Shown: positions 55,401 through 64,000 of the stretch, piece after piece
How the letters are laid out: each line of letters opens with the position of its first letter
Position numbering within the stretch: the first letter of the stretch is position 1
Assembly: GCF_035083965.1 (NCBI RefSeq)
Contig: NC_089736.1
Location: forward strand, 15,001-79,000
DNA length: 64,000 nucleotides
Source: Branchiostoma lanceolatum
Lineage: Eukaryota > Chordata > Leptocardii > Amphioxiformes > Branchiostomatidae
Reading direction: 5' to 3'
The notes under the pieces: generated by a model
Seen by the model: only the letters and a program-made list of their open reading frames with translations
Told to the model about the DNA's origin: nothing
Database searches by the model: none
Translations under genes and position numbers: made by a program

Positions 55401-58400
55401 CTGAGGGACAAGGTCACCCGGCACATCCCTCACCAATACAGCCAGAAGATGAAGGAGAAGAGCAGCATTGTATGTATCATTAGCTTCAGCTATCTGAACA
55501 CTTTTGTACTAAAACATTTTATACTACATGCTAAGATCAAATTCTATGGTTGATTCTGATACAATTTGTCTTCAGGTTTAAAGACAGACCTGTCATTATA
55601 AGTGACTGCCTCAACAAAAAATTTTGTTATTTGGTACTTAAATGCCATGGACTGATAATCTTTGTCACAGAGCTGACCCTCAGTTCCCATATTTCCATAT
55701 GGCATTTGTCATATTCAAGTTAGCCAAAATGTTTTGTTGGAACATTTCAAGGTTTGATAGTTCAATTGAGCAAATTGAGTACTATAGTACATGTACATTT
55801 GTTCATTGCTTTCTTTTTCAGGTAAACCTTGGGGTTATGGCAGGAAATCGATGCCATCCGAGATACATACACCTTGGAATTCCGGTGTTTCCCTCACCTT
55901 GATTGGATGGCAGATAAAGCCTTCATGGGATTTGTAGTTAAGTAAGTAGTAGATGAAGCCCCTCAATGGGGAGTCAATGACACCGTGCGGCTACTAACTT
56001 CCAACCTGGACTGCCCTAAAGTTTGCAAGTCAGCAGTGTTTGTGAGATAACAGCGCATCTTCTCCTCCTTCCTTCCAACTTTAATTTGCACTTCTGTTCT
56101 GCACCATAACCAGCATGATTTTTCTCTCCCTTAATGCAGATTGCAGCTTCCTCTCCTATGCAGCAAATCCTAATATAAGCACCTTAACCTGGCAAGCTTG
56201 CCATCACTGCACCATGGCAACATATCCAGATGTTTTACTTCATGTACATGTTTAACTCTTGTTTCTATTTTCCAGGTAAATCTTGGTGTAGTCGCAGAGA
56301 ATCCGAGTTCTACGGAGGGCGTCATCAAGATAATGGAGCACCTACACCAGTTTGTTCCAGAATCAGAGGGAACCCTGTGCCCAATCATGTGCTGTGGGGA
56401 TGGCCTGTCCATCGAAAGGATGATTCACTGTAAGCGAGCCAGAAGCAATGGGGAAACCGCAAAGGAGAGGCTAGAAGGCCTGGTAGAAGGACCTCAAGAA
56501 TTTCACAAGGAAATTCTTCTTCTCCAGGTGACATTAAATCTATGCTACATGTTTTATTTAGAAATACTATTTATATGCAAACACCATTGACCGCAAACAT
56601 TTTTTATAAGAACTTTGAACTCCAAATGACAAATGCAGCTTTAAGTACATGGGAACCTACTGTGGAAACTTAGCTATGAGATTGAAATGATATGACATGT
56701 AACTAGGTTGTTGAAACACATAATTTACGTAAAGGCATGGCACATCCGTTATAAATCTAAAACATATTTTACACACATGTACAGGATACGATGAACATGC
56801 TCTTCACGCAGAAGAGTGAAGCTTGTCGTGGTACCCTATCTCAACTCAAGGCGTACTTCCGACACAAGTCCATGAAGCGGAACGTGCAAGAAAATGTCCA
56901 GCATGTGTGGGACATGGTTGAGGTACAGACATTTTTGTACATGTTGGCATTAATCTTCAATGTCAAAACTATGTCACAGAAAAAGTGGTCATAAAATGTA
57001 CAAAATGCACCTAGAATATATTCTTGATGTCAAAGGACTGACTCCGGGCATTGATAACTTTACATACAACATTATTATTCAGCTTACAGCCATATGTAAT
57101 TCTTTGCAGTTTGCCACTTGCGCCTATGTCTGCCTCATGGCAACAGACATGTCCAACATGAACACCGTACATGACGCCCCAGGCAACTTCCCTGACAACA
57201 TCCAGGCACAGCTACGATGGCTGACTAACCTAGCTCAAAAAGTGGTAGATTTTTGCTGGCTTGCTACGGATCCTGAGGACATTCTTCAGTCCAGCATGGC
57301 AGCTAAGCAGATCCACACAGATGACAGTGAGGAATTATTCCCGTTCTGCAGTTGTATGGAAGGTATGGGCAATCCATGATTTCCTATCTTTTAATAGAGA
57401 CACAATATAACACAAGGAAGGCCTGAATCTTTCGTATATTGTAAGACTACAAAGGAGACCACCCCCAAATAGAATTGTATATCCCACACCATATTGCTTG
57501 ATACACATATTTCCATCCACTTCTAAAGCCTTGTTTCTTTACTGTGAAGGTTGAATAAGACTCATTTGAACATCAAATGAACGATTCTGTTTCTTTAATT
57601 TGTTGGAATCTAGACAAGGAAGACACAATGGTGCAGTGCTGCAGTTCCCAGTGCCAGTCCAGCTGGTTCCATCTTAGCTGCAGTGGCCTACAGAACCCGC
57701 CAGATGGAGACTGGTTCTGCTCCCCAGAGTGTGCAAATGATGGCAGTTACATTTACTGCCTGTGTCATGAGCGAAAGGGGGGAGAGATGCTTCAGTGCCA
57801 CCTGAAACAGGACTGCCTCCACTGCGAGTGGTATCACACAGACTGCCTCACACAGGAGCAGCTTGATACCCATGGTACAGAGTTTATTTTTTGAGTCATT
57901 ACAAACATCTGACTTGGTATATGAATAACAAATAAATAGATAAATAGAAATATATCATAGAAATTAATCATAGACTTTCCACCTGTTGCCTTACAACAAT
58001 ATGGCCATCAGTTGTAAAAACTCAGACAAATAGACATGTGATTTCTGGTTATAGATTTATTTATCACATCATCCCTACATATTGCATAACATGAATAACA
58101 GATATATTATCAAAATAATTTCGTGTTATGATAAATCACATCATAATGTACAACCAGATTATAACCAACAAATCACTTATAGCACAAATCTTCAACTGCA
58201 TTTTCACAGATCCATGGTACTGCTCGTCAGACTGTTTGCAAGGGGCAAAAGATGAAGATAGTGTGCAGAACTACAGCCGTGCACTGTTATGGGAGGGACT
58301 GTGCCATCTTGTCAGAAGAGACACGGTGCGTGAGGGAGATGGCATGGCCATGGTAGACACGTGGAAGTTGGACATGCTGTCCTTCTGGGCCCGCAATCAC

Positions 58401-59627
58401 TACAAATATTTCATAATCGGCCATCACATGCTGGCAGGTTTGTGGCCTGATTTCTTTTTCTACACCTCTAACAAGTTGCACATTACATGTCATAAGATAA
58501 TGTTGTCAAGAGTACATTTTTCTCAATGGTAACAGTGATTCTAGAAATCATTAAAAAGTCATGTCTTAAAACGTGTTATTAACATGGCAGCTAATGATAA
58601 TTAAATGAACAGTAGCAGTAGCACAACCGTGAATACATGGTTACATAGTTGACTTATGTACGATGCATGACATTGTTTCATTGTGATAGCAGAACATAAA
58701 AATCTGACATGTTCCTGATTCCTATAGATTGAAGTAACTCCAGTCAGTCATCGTGTTTTAATTGTACTTTTTCAGGAATCGGAGGATTTCTCCCGGCACG
58801 GCTGCGCCATGACCTCATCTGGAATAGGGTGGCCAACCTGAAAGGTGGTGCTGGCAGAAATATTGGACTTGACTTGGTGAATGAGTTCCTGAATAATGAT
58901 TTCAAAGGTTTGTGTCATATTGTCTGTATCTAGGATTGATCAGAGGAATCGAAATTGGGCCAGACTTCAAGTGCTCGAATTGATGTTACCATGTAGATTG
59001 TAAATTTGCAATTGGTCCTTGAAACAAGAAGGAAGTTAATTTTTCATTTTACAGAAATTGCTAAGAATATTAGAATTCCCTCACTTTGTTGTGATTGAGC
59101 GATAGTGGTGAGATGCCTATGAGGTATGACTCATGCTAAAATGTAGTTCAATCACATTTCCAGTTACAGTGACTTATCTCAGTGATTGCATGACATTTAT
59201 GTACTAGTATACAAGATCTACATAACAATATGTGTTTTACAATATCTACATAAAAATCTGTGTTTGGACAGAGATGCTTAAGCACGCAAGAGGGAGGTAC
59301 ACCGACACCCAAGTTGCAAGATGTGCCGAGATGGGAGGCCCGTTTGGGCAGGAACTGGACAGGATTTTCACCAGAGCGGGCCTTGGATCCTTCATCACGC
59401 ACACTGTGACTACCAGCCATGACGGCAGATTCCAAGCTGACATTGCCACCTTTGTCGAAGACTTTAAGGAGGATGGACTGTTCGAGTACCTCCCAGGAAG
59501 ACACCACACCGGATTTGAAGACTTCAAGTATGGCACAAGATTGAAGCATCCGCAAAAGATGGGAAGTAAGATGAGACAACTTGCTATGGAAATGGACTTG
59601 TGGAATGAGATTGCACAACACACATGA
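52456..59627 (+). CDS. Transposase-like protein with tandem PHD fingers (DUF6589-like)
   Basis: Exons: 52456-52860, 53174-53322, 53751-54003, 54319-54405, 54668-54832, 55323-55469, 56276-56527, 56785-56922, 57110-57362, 57614-57874, 58210-58437, 58776-58907, 59272-59627; every phase fits, 941 aa, no stops. The N terminus is a CxxC zinc finger (ECCQCGTSF ... FVCLTC), probably DNA binding, plus a basic KRKRV stretch. The middle (VDVHTKHQSGTAQNK-like region; CCGDGLSIERMIHCKRAR; HLHQFVPESEGTLCP) has the look of DUF6589-type transposase proteins. Exons 9-11 encode two PHD fingers (CSCMED ... FHLSC ... WFCSPEC; YCLCHE ... WYHTDC ... WYCSSDC), which usually read histone tails. Intron 2 uses a GC donor (AAG|GCAAGT). 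I cannot place the catalytic Asp/Glu residues with confidence. AATAAA lies 7 bases after the stop. Confidence 0.8.
53587..53692. mobile_element. 106-bp foldback inside transposase-gene intron 2
   Basis: ATGTATGGCAAGTAATAT ... TATTGAGCA pairs with TGCTCAATA ... ATATTACTTGCCATACAT over ~46-bp arms with few mismatches. It is a MITE nested in the larger transposon. Confidence 0.75.
55823..55935 (+). pseudogene. Decoy duplicate of the start of transposase exon 7
   Basis: TTTTCAG|GTAAACCTTGGGGTTATGGC resembles the true exon start TTTCCAG|GTAAATCTTGGTGTAGTCGC at 56276 (V-N-L-G-V-M-A against V-N-L-G-V-V-A). It soon diverges and meets TGA. The functional exon is the second one. Confidence 0.6.
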
Positions 59628-59863
59628 CTCTTGAATAAAAGGACTCTTTTTACACAACCAAGAGATTTATTCAACCAACGTTTCGGTGACCATCTGTCAC
59701 CTTTTTCTGGCAATTCTGATTGGTTCACATAGCAATGCAGCACAGGTGTTGCTGCTTATACATGTTAATGAGATGCAAACACAAAAAATTTACATATGAC
59801 ACAATCACAGGGGATGACATCAAAGAGGTACATGTATATCATCTTGAAATCTAGTTTGAATGA

Positions 59864-62800
59864 TTATGATGTCTTTGCATCACAGACACTGCAGCATCCA
59901 CTGCCCAGATTACACGCTGCAGACAAGTCATTCCTTTCCATACCCTGAACAAAAAGGTGTTCCAGCACCGTCTTTCTAATACATGTGGACTGACTGCTGT
60001 TGACCAATGCTATCATTCTGGCATCAATGAAGCGGGTATCCAGGGACCTAGGAAACACATACATCTTGGCATTTCCTTCCTCACCGTCCCGTGCACACCT
60101 CCCAACTTCCTGCCAGTAGGACAAAATGTCCTTAGAGGGTCCCCAGTGGACCACATGCCTGATGTCGCTGACTTGGACCCCCATACCGAATGCCACAGTA
60201 GCGACTACACACCTGAGGCTACTATCTCTCTCTGTAAAACGGGAGAGGATCCGTGACTGGCTGGCGGCACCAGTTTTGCCATGAAACATATCTACAACCT
60301 GGTTTTTGACGCTGTGTGGCTCTTCGGTGTAAGCCATCCCGCTGTCTTTGAGTTCTTTCATGATCCAGCCGAAGACTTGCCAGACTGTCGTGATCGTTCT
60401 GTGCAATTAAGAGAAATCTGTGTCAAGACATGATGAATGGTGCATTACTAGAAAATGTAACATCCAAACATTTGTACGTTAGAAATCTCAACAGCTATTT
60501 TTAGTTAAGTTAAACATAATCGGTGTGACAGCTACAGAATGTCAGGTATTGCTGATTGCTTGCTACTAAATAATGAAAGTATATTATGATGCCATGTACA
60601 AACCTGCAGTAGATAATTGTTCTTTCTGCATCTTTCCCCTTTTCCTTCAAATCGGTGAGCAGCCAGGCCAGTTCTGTAGCAAGCTCAGCTGAACACTTCT
60701 GTACTTGTAAGTGGATGTTTGGCCTGTAGTGTTTAAGGGATGTAATAGGTAGCATTATAAGAAAGATGACAAGTCTGTGCTGGACACATTTATTTATACA
60801 ATTACATGTAGTATAAAAATGAAAAGAGCTGTGTTAATTAGGCTATTGTAACAGCAAAAAGGAATATCTTACAGATATAGAACATAATGATTCAATAAGC
60901 ATTTACTGATCAAGAACATTTAGCAACATGGAAGTTCAACATGGCCTACCTGTTGGGGAGAACAGAAACCATTTCCACTGCCCCTTTGTCAAGGTGCAAC
61001 TGCTCCATGACCTCGCCAACCATTCTTCCTGTAGCAGTTGCAGTCAGCATCAGGATGGGACACGACAGAAGACTTCTAACAGAGGAAACCTTACTGTATC
61101 CCTCTCGAAAGGAGGCACCCCTGTAACATAATATAGTGTAGGATCATCATCATAAATGTTCACAAGAGATTCAGACATGAAGGCAAACTGAAAGACAGAG
61201 CTTGTAACTATTGAACCATGATTATATAGATAATTCTAGTGATAGTATGAATCCTTAATGCACTCCTTAGAATGTACTGCTAATCATGTGACTTAATATG
61301 TGTACACTGCATGGAGAAAGTATCACTTCTGATGTAGAAAGTGAAAAAAAAAACTGAGATTCTGCATTGCAGGTTGAAGTGTAGGATAGATGTCATGGCA
61401 AAGGAGCAAAGTTTCAGCATAGCTCATATCAAAAAGGATATGTGACCAGTGTTATTATTAAGGTGTACCTCCTATTGGTCATTTAAGATTTAAGGGTCAG
61501 AGAAACTTTAAAAAAAATCAGGATTGGACGATTACCATGTGGTCATGCAGTGGACCTCGTCTATGGCCAACAGACATATGTCCTGTCTCCGGTCTCTTAG
61601 CCACCCCCACCATGGCTGCTGTAGGATGATTTCTGGTGACATGAAGATGAGTCTGACATGTCCAGCTAGTACACCTGAGAAGATGTACATATCAGGTGTT
61701 AAAAGACAAACTGTATGAAGTGTACGTTGATGAAATGAAACATTATCATGTGTTACCACCATACTAAGTTGTAAGTTTGTTACTTTATACATTGTACTAC
61801 TCAAGTAAGAAAGAAAAGCATTGCATTAAGATGAAGAAAAATGTTGAAATTAAGAGGAAAGTGAAGGAAATGTAACGTTAAGCTTAAAAACTACCACTAG
61901 ACTTTTGTTCATTCTTACTAAATGTCATAGATAAATGTGCATCATGTTCTATGCCTTTGTATCTTCTAATGCAAATTTACATAATCACGTATAGATTTTC
62001 TGTGAATAGCATTTAAATCCACCGAAGTTAGTATTAAAACAAGCATGCAGCTCAGCTGCTGCACATGCACTGTATTATGGTACGCATTGTACTTGAACCA
62101 GATACAAATTGAACAGCTTTTAATACAGTTCATGTGACTGTATAGCAGATTGTAAAGTGATAGATAGAAAATAGCATGGTGTAAACTCACTTCTGGCAGT
62201 CTCTGGGGACATGTCGCTGATGACCGCAGCTGATGAAATGCCCATTTCATTCCAGCGCTTCTCCTGGTCGAGCATCAGGGATTTCAGAGGACTAACTACT
62301 ACGGTCAGATGGACCTTTCCAGGATAAAGCTTTAAAAAAAAAGAGTAAACACATGATTGCATAGTCTCTGTAATCTGTTTCCGGTATTGATGTCTTTTAC
62401 ACACAAAAGGAATAAACTGCAAAAGGTCTCCATGAGTTACTGTCTTCTCTCTATTTTTTCATCTTATTCAGGCATGACAATGAAGCAAAGTTTTACGAAA
62501 GTTGTAGTTTATATGTTTGCTGGATGTGTTTCTTAATTAGACAATTTATATGATTAATAGTAGTGGCATTAGTGCACATTGATAGAGTCACATAGAAGAT
62601 ATTAATACAAGCCATTACTGCTAAAGGTTGATTATTATTGATTACCAGTAGCAATGTATGTGACTTTTTATTTAAGATGACTTGTTGGAGTACATTTCAG
62701 TTGTAACAAACCAAAAATATTTTTGTGCACAAGGCACTTACATACAAGGCTCCAGTATTTTTTGTTATATACCACATGTAATTACCTTGTCCATCAATGT

Positions 62801-62947
62801 TCCATACAATCCAAAACAGTCACTTTTGCCATAGCCGGTTGGTAGCAATCCAAACACATGGTGTCCTTGTGACAAAGCAGACAAAATCCTCTTCTGTTGG
62901 TCCTTCAGTTGATATGGTAAGTTCAGAGAGGGCAAAATACCTTCCAT
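59864..62947 (-). CDS. RecQ-like superfamily 2 DNA helicase encoded by the transposon
   Basis: Exons (minus strand): 62947-62786, 62329-62191, 61674-61536, 61120-60950, 60723-60604, 60398-59864; all phases agree, 421 aa. Motifs in RecQ order: Q-like LKDQQKRIL, Walker A GLLPTGYGKS, Ia VVVSPLKSLMLDQ, FMSPE, DEVH box AIDEVHC, WGASFREGY, motif III LTATAT, IV TIIYC, motif V ATVAFGMGVQVSDIRHVVHW, and arginine-finger motif VI QEVGRCARDG (usually GRAGRDG). A Cys-rich zinc-binding tail follows (CIRKTVLEHLF, C..GCCSVC). It lacks RQC/HRDC domains, so it is a minimal RecQ. ATP-driven unwinding at transposon ends or replication intermediates is inferred. The start is the first ATG in frame; a 5' untranslated exon in the right TIR is possible. 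Confidence 0.85.
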
Positions 62948-63405
62948 GTTGCAAGGCAGGAATAGAAAGGACACTCAAATATATCTAACTGTTAAGAATG
63001 ATCAGACAAGTTCTGATAACATGATTGTGGAAAAGTACTTGACTTAGGTAAATGTATTGTCAGATTTGATACCACTCATACCATTCTTCAATCAGCCTTT
63101 AATCATTTTTCATTCAGTCTTTCAGTTATTGAATTGACTAAATAAATATAATGACACATTTGGATAAAAGAATATTTTTAATCCTTTGATAAAAATCCAT
63201 AAGTTAAGTTTGCCACTTGACTACCATTCGATGACATCATTGTGGTAACTTAAAAGTGAAATATAAACTTAAGAATTAAGATCATTGATTTATTTTCACT
63301 TATAAGATCTATAGTTGGTTTAATACTTCATTGACAAAATCAAACAACTAGATTGAAAAAAAAGTATTTTCATGATATGAAATGTGCCATATTGTCGGCA
63401 TATCC

Positions 63406-63466
63406 GGGCCATTTAAATACTTTTAAGGTGGATATATACATCCTCCTTAAAAGTAGTTAAATGGCC
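63406..63466. repeat. Subterminal hairpin next to the right TIR
   Basis: GGGCCATTTAAATACTTTTA + AGG pairs with CCTTAAAAGTAGTTAAATGG + CCC, with one mismatch, around TGGATATATACATCC. It lies 11 bp inside the right TIR, with no counterpart at the left end. Confidence 0.85.
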
Positions 63467-63477
63467 CGCGGTGGACT

Positions 63478-63857
63478 CGCGGTGCGCGAATCAGCTGCTA
63501 TGTTTATCCAAACTCGAACTGGAGGTCGGGGCGGGGTCAGACCCAGGTTCGCGCACGCGCACTGCTGTCGTGTCGTCACAGGGAAGGAAGGAAGATGGCG
63601 GCCCGGTATGGATTCAGTTGACTTGTGCCGTGTTTGGTCGCGCTGTGGCTTAACATGGGGTTTCCGGCGTCGTTTTAGTGACCGGTGTCGCAGGTAAGGG
63701 TGTTAGGAGTTCAGGGAGAACAAGAATCGGGCCCGGCGTGCAAGTTTGAAGGCCGGCGTCACTATACTAGAAGTCAAACTTTGCACTGCCCCACGACTAA
63801 GAAGGGATAGTATATGTAATATCAAGCAAAAACTCCCTTCGTTAGTCGCCACGGCTA
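63478..63857 (-). repeat. Right 380-bp terminal inverted repeat
   Basis: Exact inverse of 51958-52337. It contains AAGATGGCGGC (63592-63602), a perfect YY1 consensus, and an outward donor CGCAG|GTAAGG at 63694. Confidence 0.95.
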
Positions 63858-63866
63858 TGTGTTCCC
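63858..63866 (+). repeat. Target site duplication, right copy
   Basis: TGTGTTCCC directly after the right terminal CGGCTA; identical to 51949-51957. Confidence 0.9.
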
Positions 63867-64000
63867 CTGTACTCACCCCTGAGGACTTCGCGATTGTGTC
63901 TGTGTACAGCATGGTTATACCTGACAATAAAGTCCGCCCGGGCTCTGAAAGCGTGCACAGAACACAGAACACGGACTTGCCACTAATTTGTGGAAAAGGA
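63858..64000 (+). pseudogene. Downstream part of the interrupted ORF
   Basis: After the second TGTGTTCCC the same frame continues S-P-V-L-T-P-E-D-F-A-I-V-S-V-Y-S-M-V-I-P and stays open for 45 codons to the window edge. No protein family is recognised. Confidence 0.4.

Larger units (their letters stand above)
51958..63857. mobile_element. Complete 11.9-kb DNA transposon carrying a transposase-like gene and a RecQ-like helicase gene
   Basis: Bounded by identical 380-bp inverted repeats and a perfect 9-bp target duplication. Two convergent, spliced, uninterrupted genes fill it: the transposase-like gene from the left (52456-59627) and the helicase from the right (62947-59864). Their stop codons are ~240 bp apart. 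Identical TIRs and intact frames indicate a recent, possibly still active copy. Proteins resembling the larger one (I would compare with DUF6589) together with a RecQ-type helicase recall Academ/AcademH elements. However, a 9-bp duplication differs from the 3-4 bp I recall for Academ, so the superfamily is open. Confidence 0.9.

Noticed and set aside
59640..59770. Separate element after the transposase stop (AACGTTTCGGTGACCATC)
   Set aside because: The motif resembles common foldback text, but I found no matching inverted partner nearby.

Overview
This is chordate nuclear DNA, most probably from a lancelet (Branchiostoma, amphioxus). The genes have many short exons with consensus splice sites. 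The proteins are close to vertebrate ones: lupus La/SSB, an ALK1/2-type and an ALK4/5/7-type TGF-beta family type I receptor, and TMEM230. Each vertebrate receptor subfamily is represented by one gene here. Introns are crowded with minisatellites, tRNA-derived SINEs, hairpin MITEs and a CR1-type retrotransposon. The exact species cannot be read from the window.

Layout. Positions 1-1384 are the minus-strand end of an rDNA unit (ITS2, 5.8S, ITS1, last ~157 nt of 18S), cut off inside 18S by an inverted-repeat element (1385-1629). From ~2,585 to ~11,150 lies the La gene (plus strand, 12 coding exons, 437 aa). A degraded CR1-type non-LTR retrotransposon (about 13,430-17,232) ends ~350 bp before the next start codon. 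At 17,579-24,655 is the ALK1/2 receptor (10 exons, 515 aa). At 28,858-39,916 is the ALK4/5/7 receptor (8 coding exons per isoform plus a second, alternative ectodomain exon; 516 or 518 aa). The two receptors are head to tail, the order and orientation I recall for human ACVR1-ACVR1C and ACVRL1-ACVR1B. Positions 39,917-46,286 hold only repeats and 3' sequence. TMEM230 (minus strand, 3 exons, 117 aa) spans 46,287-50,161.

The last 12 kb are one intact-looking DNA transposon of exactly 11,900 bp (51,958-63,857). It has 380-bp terminal inverted repeats that I read as identical and a 9-bp target duplication. Its two convergent multi-exon genes are both uninterrupted: a 941-aa transposase-like protein with tandem PHD fingers (plus strand) and a 421-aa RecQ-like helicase (minus strand). 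It appears to have landed in an open reading frame that resumes in frame on the far side.

The recurring oddity of the window is a class of minisatellites whose unit straddles an exon boundary, copying exon end, splice site and intron together. About 17 splice junctions in the four host genes carry them, and one TMEM230 array straddles the stop codon. In every case the copy that keeps the reading frame is the one touching the full exon. One array of decoy acceptors was itself hit by a 1.86-kb TA-flanked transposon.

Functionally, the receptors' L45 loops predict Smad1/5/8 signalling for ALK1/2 and Smad2/3 signalling for ALK4/5/7. The duplicated ectodomain exon suggests ligand choice by alternative splicing, as in Drosophila baboon, the fly member of the same subfamily.
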